Assembly (NCBI RefSeq): GCF_004217135.1
Contig: NZ_SHKK01000001.1
Coordinates: forward strand, 496,001-560,000
Direction of reading: 5' to 3'
DNA from: Micromonospora violae
GTDB lineage: Bacteria; Actinomycetota; Actinomycetes; Mycobacteriales; Micromonosporaceae
Length of the DNA stretch: 64,000 nucleotides
Part shown: positions 7,373-15,788 of the stretch, piece by piece
How positions within the stretch are numbered: the stretch's first letter is position 1
How the letters are laid out: each line of letters starts with the position of its first letter
Notes under the pieces: model-generated
Seen by the model: only the letters and a program-made list of their open reading frames with translations
Databases searched by the model: none
What the model was told of the DNA's origin: nothing
Position numbers and translations under genes: made by a program

Positions 7373-7987
7373 TCAGTCCGGCAGTTCGACGATCGGCCGC
7401 TGGCTGATGACCGCCGTCATGATCATCGGAGCGTCGCCGTCACACTGGTTGACCGAGACCGCGACCCACCGGCCCTCGGTCGCCGTCGGACCCCAGACCG
7501 TCAGGGTGCCGTAGCAGTCCAGGTCACAGAGCGACTGGAACAGCGCCGGCATGGGTTCACCAGCCTGGTTCCGAAACAGCGGCACGTGCATGGAGACCTC
7601 GCGGTGCGCGCCCCAACGCCGGTCCAGCTCCCGGACGACGAGGGCCAGGTTCGCCGCAGCGGCCTCCTCGGCCTGGTTCCACTCGACGCCGTACACGCCG
7701 GTGAGGGCGTCGCTCTCCCAGAGCGGAACGATCCGGAAGCCCGGACCCGACGTGCCGGTCCACTCCCCGGTGGCCGGGTCCCCTTCGCTGACTGGCACGC
7801 CGTCGGTGGGCAGTTCCGCCGTGCGGAGCGCCTCGATGTCGGACACCGCCCGACCGATGTCGAACACCTCACCGATCCGGGCCGTCACCGAGCGGCTCGT
7901 CTCGCCGCTGGCGACCCGCACCACACCGTCCGCATCACACGCCTCCTTCAGATTCCGGCCCTCGATCATCGCGCAGGGCACCGTCAT
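7373..7987 (-). CDS. Hypothetical protein (about 204 aa)
   Basis: No family recognised. The ATG at 7987 (MTVPCAMIEGRNLKEACDA) is preferred because earlier in-frame starts run into the upstream gene, which ends at 8029; no strong ribosome-binding site is visible, so the start is uncertain. The protein is acidic and soluble, with no signal peptide or membrane helix, and has four to five Cys, two of them in 'SLCDLDCYGTLTVWGP'. It lies 41 bp behind the DUF1801-like gene, same strand, so the two may be co-transcribed. Confidence 0.5.
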   Translation of the reverse strand: MTVPCAMIEGRNLKEACDADGVVRVASGETSRSVTARIGEVFDIGRAVSDIEALRTAELPTDGVPVSEGDPATGEWTGTSGPGFRIVPLWESDALTGVYGVEWNQAEEAAAANLALVVRELDRRWGAHREVSMHVPLFRNQAGEPMPALFQSLCDLDCYGTLTVWGPTATEGRWVAVSVNQCDGDAPMIMTAVISQRPIVELPD

Positions 7988-8028
7988 CCGCACCGTCCAG
8001 ACGCCTGCGGCGACGGATCGACGGTGGA

Positions 8029-8475
8029 TCAGGACACCGCAGCCCGCACCAGCTCGGTGATCTTCTTCTCCACGGCCGGGGTCCACTTCTGCAGCGCGTA
8101 CGACACCGGCCAGAAGTCTCCGTCGTCGATGTTGGCCGTGTCCTGGAAGCCCAGCGTCGAGTACCGGTAGTTGAACTTCCCGGAGTCCTGGAAGAAGACC
8201 ACGATCTTGCCGTCCGCGTTCGCGTAGGCGGGCATCCCGTACCAGGTCTTGGGTGCCAGGTCCGGGGCGGCGGCGGTCACCGTCACGTGTACGCGCTCGG
8301 CGAGGGCCCGATCCTCCGGGTTCATCTGCGCGATCCGGTCGAGGACCGCCTGGAGCCCGTCGGCCTTCTTGGCGCCCTTCTTGCCCTCGGCGCGCAGCTC
8401 GGCGGCGCGCTCCTTCATCGCGGCGCGCTCCTCGGCGGTGAAGCCGTCGGACTCGGTGCTGGTCTTCGTGGACAT
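8029..8475 (-). CDS. DUF1801/YdhG-like small protein (iron-chaperone-like fold)
   Basis: A 148-aa protein. ATG at 8475 is chosen over one 11 codons upstream because GAGGGAG precedes it at proper spacing. A charged Lys/Glu-rich N-terminal helix (residues 10-40, 'EERAAMKERAAELRAEGKK') leads into a YdhG/DUF1801-type domain: 'PDLAPKTWYGMPAYANADGKIVVFFQDSGKFNYRYSTLGF'. Members are often labelled iron chaperones from structural similarity to frataxin-like proteins. Direct functional evidence for the family is thin. It heads a likely two-gene transcript with the hypothetical gene at 7373-7987. Confidence 0.72.
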   Translation of the reverse strand: MSTKTSTESDGFTAEERAAMKERAAELRAEGKKGAKKADGLQAVLDRIAQMNPEDRALAERVHVTVTAAAPDLAPKTWYGMPAYANADGKIVVFFQDSGKFNYRYSTLGFQDTANIDDGDFWPVSYALQKWTPAVEKKITELVRAAVS

Positions 8476-8681
8476 GCGTGGTCTCCCTCTCGTTGTCCGG
8501 CTCGGCATGCCACCGGCCGTTCTGAGGAAAGGCTAGGCGGGACGCCGGCCTCGGGGCTTCTTGATTCCTGATCGGTACGGAGCACCGCCGACCGCCCGAA
8601 TCGTCACGTTCGCCGGTGTCACGAATTGCGGGCTAGGTTGACGGAGTTTTCCGGACGACAGTTCCATGGGGGAGAGCAGGC

Positions 8682-9455
8682 ATGAGCACCACCACCGACC
8701 GGTTGGCGACGGCGTACTCCGACGCCATGGGAACACTCTGTCGGGTGACCCCGAAGGGCTGGTACGCCGAACGGGGCACCGCTCGTGCGGGGGTCACCCA
8801 CGTCGGCGTCGCGTCGCTCAACGTGGTCTTCGACCTGACCAAGGACCCGGATATCGGCTCGCTCGACGAGTTGGCAACCGAGGTCAGCGGGCAGGTCCCG
8901 CAATGGTCGATCATCGTGCGGGGTGAGCCCAGCGCCGGGATCGTCGACCTCGCGGCCCGGCACCGGCTCAGCGAACGCAGCGCTCTCACTCTCCTGGCCT
9001 GCGCCGCGAACGACATCGTGTTCCGGCCCGGCTCGGCCCAGCGGACCCTGGTACGCCGGGTCGGCGCCGCCGAGAGCGACACGTACACCGCTGCGTTCAC
9101 CGAGAGCTTCGAGGTGCCCGAAGGTTCGTTCGGCTCGTTGATGGGCGGCGCGGTGCTCGACACCGACGGCGTGACCGGCTACCTGGCCGAGGATTCCGGC
9201 CGTCCCGTCGGCACCGCCCTCGGAATGCTGACCCCCGGCGTGGTCGGCGTGTTCAACATCGGCGTCGTCCCGGCCGCCCGGGGCCGCGGCCTCGGCCGGG
9301 CGCTCACCGAAGCGGTGCTGCGCGACGGCATCGCGGCCGGCGCGGACGCCGCCTACCTGCACACCAGTCCGATGGGCCGGCCGCTCTACGAGTCGATGGG
9401 CTTCGCACTCGTGGAGACCTGGACCATGTTGTCGTCGCGACCGAGCGAAGCGTGA
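8682..9455 (+). CDS. GNAT-family N-acetyltransferase
   Basis: A 257-aa protein. The C-terminal half carries the GNAT acetyl-CoA loop 'NIGVVPAARGRGLGRALTEA' and the closing 'LHTSPMGRPLYESMGFALVETW', typical of the superfamily. The N-terminal 130 residues are a separate, degenerate GNAT-like region ('GVASLNVVFDLTKDPDIGSLDELATEVS'), so this may be a two-domain GNAT with one active half. The substrate cannot be inferred. GGGGGAGAG precedes the ATG, and TAGGTT at 8634 could be its -10. Its stop overlaps the next gene by 4 nt (GTGA), implying coupled translation. Confidence 0.82.
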   Translation: MSTTTDRLATAYSDAMGTLCRVTPKGWYAERGTARAGVTHVGVASLNVVFDLTKDPDIGSLDELATEVSGQVPQWSIIVRGEPSAGIVDLAARHRLSERSALTLLACAANDIVFRPGSAQRTLVRRVGAAESDTYTAAFTESFEVPEGSFGSLMGGAVLDTDGVTGYLAEDSGRPVGTALGMLTPGVVGVFNIGVVPAARGRGLGRALTEAVLRDGIAAGADAAYLHTSPMGRPLYESMGFALVETWTMLSSRPSEA

Positions 9456-10192
9456 CGGGTGAGAAGGCCATGACCTTCAGCGAGAAGGTACGTTCGGCGT
9501 TCCGGCGAGGCGACACCGACGCGGTGGTGCGGATGAGCGCGGCCGAGATCGTGCGGGCCCGGGCGGCCGGCGACCCGGCAGGTGAGGTGGAGGCCCGATA
9601 CAGCCTCGCCCGGGTCGCCATTCGCGGAGGTGACCTGCCCGGCGGCGAGGCCCGGGCCCGGGAGGCTCTCGCGGTGGCGCTGCGCTCCGGAGACCGATCC
9701 CTGGAGGAGCGGCCGAGGCACGTCCTCGCCGCCGTGGCGCGCATGTCCGGCGACCTGCTCCGGGCCCGCGACCTGTACCGGGAGAGCATCGCGCTCAACG
9801 AGGCGCTCGGCCAACCCCGGACGGTCAACTCCGAGCTCCACAACCTCGCGTTCTGCGAGTTGGGGCTCGGCAACCTCGACGTGGCGCGAACGCTGTTCGC
9901 CGAGAACCGCGAGCGGGTGTTCCGCAACGGCTGGGCCGACTTCGTGCCGTACGTCTGCGTCGCGGCCGCCGCGCTCGCGTCCGCCGAGGGGGACCACTCC
10001 CGCGCGGCCCGCATGATCGGTGTCGCGGATGCCGCGTTCGCGGCGCTCGGCCAGGTGCCGGACCCGGACGATGCGGCGGACCTGGCCAGGATGCGTGCCG
10101 CCGCGATCGGGGCGCTCGGCCCGACCGCCTTCGACGAGCGGTACGCCGTGGGTCAACTGCTCGAACCGAGGGCGGCGTTCGGCACCGAGTGA
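9452..10192 (+). CDS. TPR-repeat protein coupled to the GNAT gene
   Basis: A 246-aa, mostly helical, Ala/Arg-rich protein with tetratricopeptide-like helix pairs ('GEVEARYSLARVAIRGGDLPGGEARAREALAVA', 'GDLLRARDLYRESIALNEALGQP', 'LHNLAFCELGLGNLDVARTLFAENRERV'). It resembles the helical tails of LuxR/AfsR-type regulators but has no DNA-binding domain. GTG at 9452 overlaps the preceding TGA. An ATG at 9470 is an alternative, with a poorly spaced GAGAAGG. It likely acts as a protein-protein scaffold, with unknown partner. It converges on the reductase gene ending at 10211, with only 18 bp between the stops. Confidence 0.65.
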   Translation: MTGEKAMTFSEKVRSAFRRGDTDAVVRMSAAEIVRARAAGDPAGEVEARYSLARVAIRGGDLPGGEARAREALAVALRSGDRSLEERPRHVLAAVARMSGDLLRARDLYRESIALNEALGQPRTVNSELHNLAFCELGLGNLDVARTLFAENRERVFRNGWADFVPYVCVAAAALASAEGDHSRAARMIGVADAAFAALGQVPDPDDAADLARMRAAAIGALGPTAFDERYAVGQLLEPRAAFGTE

Positions 10193-10210
10193 CGTCGGCC
10201 GCGACCTCGA

Positions 10211-10912
10211 CTAGGACCCTGTTCGGGCCGCGTTGATCGTCCGTCCCCGCTCCGATTCCGGGAAGCGGTCGAGCATGGCGCGTACCTCGTCGGCGCTGAC
10301 GTTGGCGCCGAACAACTCGCTGCCCGGTTCGAGTCGTACCCCCTCGGCCAGCGGGCCGGCGACGACCGGATCGAAGCCGAGCGCGTCCACCAGGGTCGCG
10401 ACCTCGGTGAGGTCGGCGCTGTCGTCGCCGGCGATCGCGATGGCCTTGCGGCCGGTCGTCCCCGCAGGCCGGGCCTCGTCCTCCAGGTCGTGGTAGCCCA
10501 TGTGGTTGAACGCCTTCACGACCCGCGAGTCGGACAGGAACGCCTGGACGATCTCGCTCGACGAGGTCTGCGGGTTGGTGAGGTCGTCGCGGATGCCGTC
10601 GATCTCCCACCAGTAGTTCATGGCATCGACGACGAGCTTGCCGCGTAACGCCTCGGCGGGGACGCTGCGGTACTTGCCCAGGGGCAGGGCGAGGATGACG
10701 ATGTCGGCGTTGGTGGCCGCGTCGACCGCCGTGGTGGCCTGCGCCCCCGGGGCGAGCACCTCGACGGTGAGGGCGATCTTCGCCGGGTCGCCGGAGCCGG
10801 CGACCTGCACCCGGTAGCCGGCGGCGACGGCGAGCCGGGCGAGTACGGTGCCCACCTTGCCGGCACCGAGGATGCCGAGGGTCGCCGGCCGGCTCCGGTC
10901 GTTGTCGAACAT
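10211..10912 (-). CDS. NADP-binding oxidoreductase, F420-dependent NADP reductase-like
   Basis: A 233-aa protein with an N-terminal Rossmann motif '[22 protein letters not shown]' and the 'VVKAFNHMG' segment found in NADPH:F420 oxidoreductase-type proteins (F420_oxidored family). It would exchange hydride between NADP(H) and a deazaflavin or other acceptor in the cytosol. It is the third gene of an apparent operon behind two luciferase-like monooxygenases (27-bp gap), which fits supply of reduced cofactor to those enzymes. That link is inferred. AGAGGA lies 6 nt before the ATG. Confidence 0.75.
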   Translation of the reverse strand: MFDNDRSRPATLGILGAGKVGTVLARLAVAAGYRVQVAGSGDPAKIALTVEVLAPGAQATTAVDAATNADIVILALPLGKYRSVPAEALRGKLVVDAMNYWWEIDGIRDDLTNPQTSSSEIVQAFLSDSRVVKAFNHMGYHDLEDEARPAGTTGRKAIAIAGDDSADLTEVATLVDALGFDPVVAGPLAEGVRLEPGSELFGANVSADEVRAMLDRFPESERGRTINAARTGS

Positions 10913-10939
10913 GGTCGTCCTCTCGCTGGGAAGTGGTGG

Positions 10940-11968
10940 TCAGGCCAGCAGGTCGCGGACCATGGGGATCACCTTCGAGCCGTACAGTTCCACGGCCCGC
11001 AGGCGGGCGCTCACCGGTTGCGCTCCGGCCGAGTAGATGAGGTCGAACCGGCCGACGCCGAGGCTGCGGATCGCGCGGGCCATCCGGCGGGCCACGGTCT
11101 CCGGCGAGCCGATGTAGAGGGAGCCGTTCTCCACCTCGGAGTCGAACTCCTGGCGGCGGATCGGCGGCCAACCTCGCAGTTTGCCGATCCGGTCCCGCAT
11201 GATCCGGTAGTGCGGCCAGTAGATCTCCTTGGCCTGCTCGTCGGTGTCGGCGATGAAGCCGGGCGAGTGCATCCCGACCGGGTGCGCGGTCGTACCGAGC
11301 TGATCGGCGGCCCGGCGGTACAGGTCGATGTAGGGCGCGAACCGTTCGGGCGCGCCGCCGATGATGGCGAGCATGAGCGGGAGCCCGTACTGGGCGGTGC
11401 GGACGACCGACTGCGGCGAGCCACCCACGCCGACCCAGGTGTCCAGGTGACCCGATTCGGTCTTCGGGAAGACGTCGGCGTTCTCCAGCGGGGCACGCAG
11501 GGTGCCGCTCCAGGTGACCGGCTTCTCGTCCAGCAGCTTCACGAACAGCTCGATCTTCTCCTCGAAGAGCGTGTCGTAGTCGCGCAGGTCGTACCCGAAG
11601 AGCGGGAACGACTCGGTGAACGAGCCGCGACCGAGGATGACCTCGGCTCGGCCGTTCGACAGCGCGTCCACGGTGGCGAAGCGCTGGAACACCCGTACCG
11701 GGTCGTCCGAGCTGAGTACTGTCACGCCGGAGGCCAACCGGATCCGCGAGGTGCGGGTGGCGATGCCGGCCAGCACCGTCTCCGGGGTGGAGACCGAGTA
11801 CTCCGGGCGGTGGTGCTCGCCCAGGGCGATGACGTCGACCCCGAGTTGGTCGGCGAGCACGGCCTCGTCGACGACCTGGCGGATCGCCGCCGCGTGGGAG
11901 ACGAGCTTGCCGGAGTCGTCCTCCGGTACGTCGCCGAAGGTGTCCAGGCCGAACAGGAGATCAGACAT
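10940..11968 (-). CDS. Luciferase-like (LLM) flavin/F420-dependent monooxygenase, second of tandem pair
   Basis: A 342-aa protein. ATG at 11968 (MSDLLFGLDTFGD) follows AAGGAG at 7 nt spacing. LLM-family features: 'VDVIALGEHHRPEYSVSTPE', 'LASGVTVLSSDDPVRVFQRFATVDALSNGRAEVILGRGSF', 'FPLFGYDL'. The fold is a TIM barrel using FMNH2 or F420H2. Its start overlaps the stop of the preceding paralogue (11961) by 8 nt. The two proteins are clearly tandem duplicates, with the same order of motifs and similar length. Substrate unknown. Probably repressed by the divergent MarR. Confidence 0.88.
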   Translation of the reverse strand: MSDLLFGLDTFGDVPEDDSGKLVSHAAAIRQVVDEAVLADQLGVDVIALGEHHRPEYSVSTPETVLAGIATRTSRIRLASGVTVLSSDDPVRVFQRFATVDALSNGRAEVILGRGSFTESFPLFGYDLRDYDTLFEEKIELFVKLLDEKPVTWSGTLRAPLENADVFPKTESGHLDTWVGVGGSPQSVVRTAQYGLPLMLAIIGGAPERFAPYIDLYRRAADQLGTTAHPVGMHSPGFIADTDEQAKEIYWPHYRIMRDRIGKLRGWPPIRRQEFDSEVENGSLYIGSPETVARRMARAIRSLGVGRFDLIYSAGAQPVSARLRAVELYGSKVIPMVRDLLA

Positions 11969-13010
11969 GGTTGGGCTCCTTAGCCAACAGCTCCCGGACC
12001 CGCGGCGCGACCTCACTGCCGAGCAGGTGGATGGTGCGCGCGCGTGCCTCGCGGGGCAGGTGCATGATGTCGTACTTCAGGTCGAAGCGGCTCAGCCGCA
12101 GGTCGCGGGCGACAGTGGCGATCTTCTGCGCCACCGTCTCGGGCGAACCGACGAAGAGCGCCCCGGTGTCGATTTCGGCCGCGTAGCGCGCGCGGTCCGG
12201 TTTGTAGAAGCCGCGTTCGGCGGCCAGGGCCGCCGCGACCGGCTGCCAGTAACGCCACCACGTCTCCACCGCCTCCTCGTCGGTGTCGGCGACAAGGCCG
12301 AGTGAGTGCTGCCCGATTGGCTGGCGGGTATGCCCGAATTGTTCGAGCGCCCTGGTGTAGAGGTCGACGTGGCCGGCGAAGCGCTGGGGGCGTCCGCCGA
12401 TGATGGCGAGCATGAGCGGGAGTCCGTACCGGGCGGCCCGGATCACCGAGTTCGGGCTGCCCCCGACACCGATCCACGTCGGGATGCCGCCGGGACGCAT
12501 CCGTGGGTGCAGGCGCTGCCCGGTCAGCGGGGTTCGTACCGTGCCGGACCAGGTGACCGGTTCGTCCTGCTGAAGCCGCAGGAAGAGGTCCAGCTTCTCC
12601 TCGAACAGCCGCTCGTAGTCGGTCAGGTCGTAACCGAACAGCGGGAACGACTCGGTTGCCGACGCGCGGCCGAGGACGATCTGGGCGCGGCCGTTGGAGA
12701 CGGCGTCGAGGGTGGCGAACTCGTGGTACAGCCGTACCGGATCGTTGGTGCTGAGCACGGTGACCGAGGTGCCGAGGCGAATGCGCTCGGTCGCGGTCGC
12801 GGCTGCCGCCAGCAACACGGGTGTGGCCGAGTCGTTGTGGCCCTCGCGGTAGTGCTCACCGACGCTGAACACGTCGATTCCGGCCGACTCGGCGAGCCGT
12901 GCCTCGTCCACGAGTAGCCGTACGGTCTCGGCGTCGCTCAGGGTCCGGTCGCCGTCGGTGGCCACCTCCCCGAACGAGTTGAGCCCCAGCTCGAAGGTCG
13001 CAGCTGTCAT
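11961..13010 (-). CDS. Luciferase-like (LLM) flavin/F420-dependent monooxygenase, first of tandem pair
   Basis: A 349-aa protein with the same LLM signature as its downstream paralogue: 'IDVFSVGEHYREGHNDSATP', 'LGTSVTVLSTNDPVRLYHEFATLDAVSNGRAQIVLGRAS', 'FPLFGYDL'. GAGGAGAC precedes the ATG. It is the promoter-proximal gene of the three-gene transcript ending at 10211. The upstream intergenic space holds two palindromes likely bound by the MarR regulator encoded on the other side. In such LLM-MarR pairs the regulator usually senses a small aromatic or electrophile substrate. The actual ligand here is unknown. Confidence 0.88.
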   Translation of the reverse strand: MTAATFELGLNSFGEVATDGDRTLSDAETVRLLVDEARLAESAGIDVFSVGEHYREGHNDSATPVLLAAAATATERIRLGTSVTVLSTNDPVRLYHEFATLDAVSNGRAQIVLGRASATESFPLFGYDLTDYERLFEEKLDLFLRLQQDEPVTWSGTVRTPLTGQRLHPRMRPGGIPTWIGVGGSPNSVIRAARYGLPLMLAIIGGRPQRFAGHVDLYTRALEQFGHTRQPIGQHSLGLVADTDEEAVETWWRYWQPVAAALAAERGFYKPDRARYAAEIDTGALFVGSPETVAQKIATVARDLRLSRFDLKYDIMHLPREARARTIHLLGSEVAPRVRELLAKEPNHV

Positions 13011-13062
13011 GGTCTCCTCCTCGGTGCGGTCAGCCGGCGGCCCGCCGAAGCGGACCTACCAG

Positions 13063-13103
13063 TTGACGTGTCAATGATGCTAACTTGGCGATTGACGCGT
13101 CAA
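13063..13103. promoter_or_regulatory. Two MarR-type operators, TTGACGTGTCAA and TTGACGCGTCAA
   Basis: TTGACGTGTCAA (13063-13074) and TTGACGCGTCAA (13092-13103; perfect 12-bp palindrome) lie 29 bp apart, start to start, in the 109-bp gap between the LLM operon and the divergent marR gene. The near-identical repeats with TTGAC/GTCAA arms are what a MarR dimer would bind. The right-hand site lies 16 bp before the marR ATG, suggesting autoregulation. Confidence 0.75.
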
Positions 13104-13119
13104 TTCCCGGGAGAGTGAG

Positions 13120-13611
13120 ATGACGGAGGCCACACCGGGCCGGCGGAGCGGACGCCAGCTCCCGACCGCCGACGAGCTGCGGATCTGGCGGGACTTCATC
13201 GAGACCACGGCAGCGCTCAGCTCCCGGCTCGAGTCCCGCCTGCAGAGCGACTCCTCGCTCTCGACGGGGGATTACGCCGTGCTCCTCGCCCTCACCGAGG
13301 CGGAGAGTCAGGCCATGCGCTCGTCCGACCTCGCCGCGCACATCGGGTGGGAGCGGAGTCGGCTCTCCCACCACCTTGGGCGGATGGAGCGGCGCGGCCT
13401 GATCCGCCGCCAGGAGTGCGCGACCGTTCCCCGGGGGTCGGAGGTGCTGCTCACGACGGCTGGAGCCGAGGCGTTCCAGGGCGCCACCTTCCCGCACCTG
13501 CGCGCCATCCGTGAGCTCTTCGTCGACGCCCTCACCCCGGACCAGATCGTCGCGGCGGGCGAGGTCGCGGCGGCACTGCGTACGCGCCTCGACGCCCTGC
13601 CCAAGGGGTGA
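13120..13611 (+). CDS. MarR-family transcriptional regulator
   Basis: A 163-aa protein with the MarR winged helix: 'LSTGDYAVLLALTEAESQAMRSSDLAAHIGWERSRLSHHLGRMERRGLI', then the wing 'RRQECATVPRGSEVLLTTAGAEAF' and C-terminal dimerisation helices. GGGAGAG precedes the ATG. It is divergent from the LLM monooxygenase operon, with paired palindromes between them. It is most simply a ligand-released repressor of that operon and of itself. No Cys-based sensing is evident: the single Cys (in RRQECATV) lies in the wing, which could make it redox-responsive, but this is speculative. Confidence 0.88.
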   Translation: MTEATPGRRSGRQLPTADELRIWRDFIETTAALSSRLESRLQSDSSLSTGDYAVLLALTEAESQAMRSSDLAAHIGWERSRLSHHLGRMERRGLIRRQECATVPRGSEVLLTTAGAEAFQGATFPHLRAIRELFVDALTPDQIVAAGEVAAALRTRLDALPKG

Positions 13612-13748
13612 GCACCTCGCCTCGGTAACCACGTGTGCTCAGATGATTGCCGAGAGCGACATTCGGGTGGTCCAATCCTCCAGAAAGCCGCCACCCCGCC
13701 GGCCCGGCGGTGGATGGCGACGGTTGCGCTGCCCCCGGAGGTACGTCC

Positions 13749-15722
13749 ATGAGCGAGACCGCCACCGCAGACGCCCACCGCGTCACGCCGGACAAACCCC
13801 AGCCCGGGCGCACGGAGTCGGTGCTGCCGGAGCTGCGGGAGATGTGGTGGGAGACGGGGGTACGGGCGCGCGCGGAGGCCGGCGTCTTGGCCGTCTTCGC
13901 CGAGCTGCCCAGGCTCGTCTGGACCGCTCTCGGCATCAGTTGGCGCGCGGACCGGCTCCGTACCGGTGTGGTGGCTGCGGCGACGGTCGGCGCGGGGATG
14001 ATGGCGGCGTTCGGCCTGCTGGCGACGCAGCGGGTGCTGGTGGAGCTGTTCGCCGGCGGGCCGACCGCGGAGAAGGTGCGGGCGGCACTGCCCGCGCTGG
14101 CCGTGCTGGCGGCGACGGTCGCGCTCCGCGCCGGGATGGGCATCGCCACCGGGTACGCGCAGAACGGGCTGACGCCCCGGGTGAGCCGGGAGGTGGAGCG
14201 GGGCCTGTTCGAGGTGTCCACAGCGGTCCGGTTGGAGGCGTTCGACGCCGACGCGTTCGCCGATGACATGGAACGCGCCTCCCGAGGCACCGAGTCGACG
14301 ATCGGGCTGGTGCAGGCGTCGATGAACCTGCTCGCCGGGCTGGCCGGGCTGCTCGCCGTCGCGGCCGCCGTCGTCATCATCCATCCGCTGTTGTTGCTGG
14401 CGCTGCTCGTCGCCACGGTGCCCACCGCGTGGGCGTCGCTGCGGGCCGGCCATCTGCGCTACCAGACGTACACCGCCGGATCGGTACGCCGACGTCGCCT
14501 GTGGCTGCTGCAAAAGTTGATGGCCGAACGTGCCTCGGCCCCGGAGCTGCGCAGTTACGGGCTGCGCCGCTTCCTGCTCGACCAGTACGACCGGGTGATG
14601 CAGGTGGAGACCGACATCCAACTCGCCCTCGCCCGGCGGGTCACCACGACCACCACGGTCGGGGCGATCATCGGTGGCCTCGCCACCGGCACCGTCTACG
14701 CCCTGCTCGGCCTGCTGCTCCTCAATGGGCAGATACCGCTCGCCGCCGCGGCGACCTGCGTCATCGCGGTGCAGTCCGCGCAGCGATCCCTGGCCATCGC
14801 CACCTTCCAGGTCGACCACGTCTACACCCAGGGGCAGCACTTCGGTGACTACACCGGCTTCATGACCCGCGCCGACGCCTACCTGCCGGACAGCGCGGGA
14901 CCCGGACGCGGGGCCGACCCGGACCGGCTGCGCGAATTGGCAGTCAACGAGGTGAGTCTGCGCTACCCCGACCGCGACATTCCGGCCGTCGACGGCGTCA
15001 CGTTGACGATCACCGCCGGGCAGACGGTCGCGTTCGTCGGGGAGAACGGCTCCGGCAAGACGACCCTCGCCGCGATGATCGCCGGCCTCCGCGCCCCCAG
15101 CACGGGCACCATCGAATGGAACGGTCGACGGTTGTCGGAGTGGGACGTCGACGGGCTGCGGGCCCGGGTCGCGGTGGTGACGCAGGAATACCACAAATGG
15201 CCGTTCACCGCGGCCACGAACATCGCCATCGGTGACGTCGACAGCGAGGCCCGGCAGGATCGCATCGAGGCCGCCGCCGGCCGCGCGGTCGCCCACGACA
15301 TGATCAACGACCTTCCGTACGGGTACGAGACGCTGCTCGACCGCACCTTCGCCCGAGGCCAGGACCTCTCCGGTGGGCAGTGGCAGCGCATCACCGCGGC
15401 CCGCGGGTTCCTCCGCGACGCCGAACTGCTGGTCATGGATGAGCCGTCGTCCGCGCTCGACCCTCGCGCCGAGGACGCGCTGTTCCAGACCATTCGGGAC
15501 CGCAGAGGTCGCGCCACCACGATCCTCATCACGCACCGGCTCGCGAACGTCCGGCACGCCGACCGGATCTTCGTCCTGCACCACGGTCGGCTGGTCGAGG
15601 CCGGCACCCACGCCGAACTCGTCGCCGGCGGCGGACGGTACGCCGAGCTGTTCGCCCTCCAGGCCGCCGGCTACGACGCGAACCTGGGCGACGGCCACCA
15701 TCCCGCCCCGACCGCCCACTGA
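13749..15722 (+). CDS. ABC exporter, fused membrane and ATPase domains (half-transporter)
   Basis: A 657-aa protein. ATG at 13749 follows GGAGG (13737-13741). An N-terminal cytoplasmic stretch of about 60 residues leads to a six-helix ABC transmembrane domain, then the nucleotide-binding domain: Walker A 'VGENGSGKTTLAAMI', signature 'LSGGQWQRITAAR', Walker B 'LLVMDEPSSALD', switch 'ILITHRLANVRHAD'. As a half-transporter it should act as a homodimer. The cargo is unknown. The D-loop 'SSALDPRAED' and the N-domain 'ELREMWWETGVRARAEAGVLAVFAELPRLV' are as in lipid/peptide exporter relatives. The two-component system that follows may regulate it. Confidence 0.88.
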   Translation: MSETATADAHRVTPDKPQPGRTESVLPELREMWWETGVRARAEAGVLAVFAELPRLVWTALGISWRADRLRTGVVAAATVGAGMMAAFGLLATQRVLVELFAGGPTAEKVRAALPALAVLAATVALRAGMGIATGYAQNGLTPRVSREVERGLFEVSTAVRLEAFDADAFADDMERASRGTESTIGLVQASMNLLAGLAGLLAVAAAVVIIHPLLLLALLVATVPTAWASLRAGHLRYQTYTAGSVRRRRLWLLQKLMAERASAPELRSYGLRRFLLDQYDRVMQVETDIQLALARRVTTTTTVGAIIGGLATGTVYALLGLLLLNGQIPLAAAATCVIAVQSAQRSLAIATFQVDHVYTQGQHFGDYTGFMTRADAYLPDSAGPGRGADPDRLRELAVNEVSLRYPDRDIPAVDGVTLTITAGQTVAFVGENGSGKTTLAAMIAGLRAPSTGTIEWNGRRLSEWDVDGLRARVAVVTQEYHKWPFTAATNIAIGDVDSEARQDRIEAAAGRAVAHDMINDLPYGYETLLDRTFARGQDLSGGQWQRITAARGFLRDAELLVMDEPSSALDPRAEDALFQTIRDRRGRATTILITHRLANVRHADRIFVLHHGRLVEAGTHAELVAGGGRYAELFALQAAGYDANLGDGHHPAPTAH

Positions 15723-15775
15723 CGACGCGCCGCCAGGCGCGGTCGTCGACCTTCTCCCGGCCACCGACGGGACGT

Positions 15776-15781
15776 TAGGCT
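15776..15781 (+). promoter_or_regulatory. Leaderless -10 element for the histidine kinase gene
   Basis: TAGGCT is followed by exactly 7 nt and the ATG at 15789, the TANNNT-N7-start pattern of actinobacterial leaderless transcripts. No ribosome-binding site is present, which agrees. The kinase-regulator pair therefore probably has its own promoter apart from the ABC gene 66 bp upstream. Confidence 0.5.
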
Positions 15782-15788
15782 TCGGCGC

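Noticed and set aside
13308-15764. An 818-codon open frame on the minus strand opposite the ABC exporter gene
   Set aside because: It is antisense to an ABC gene with all motifs intact and reads as Arg/Gly/Asp-rich low-complexity protein, a GC-bias artefact.
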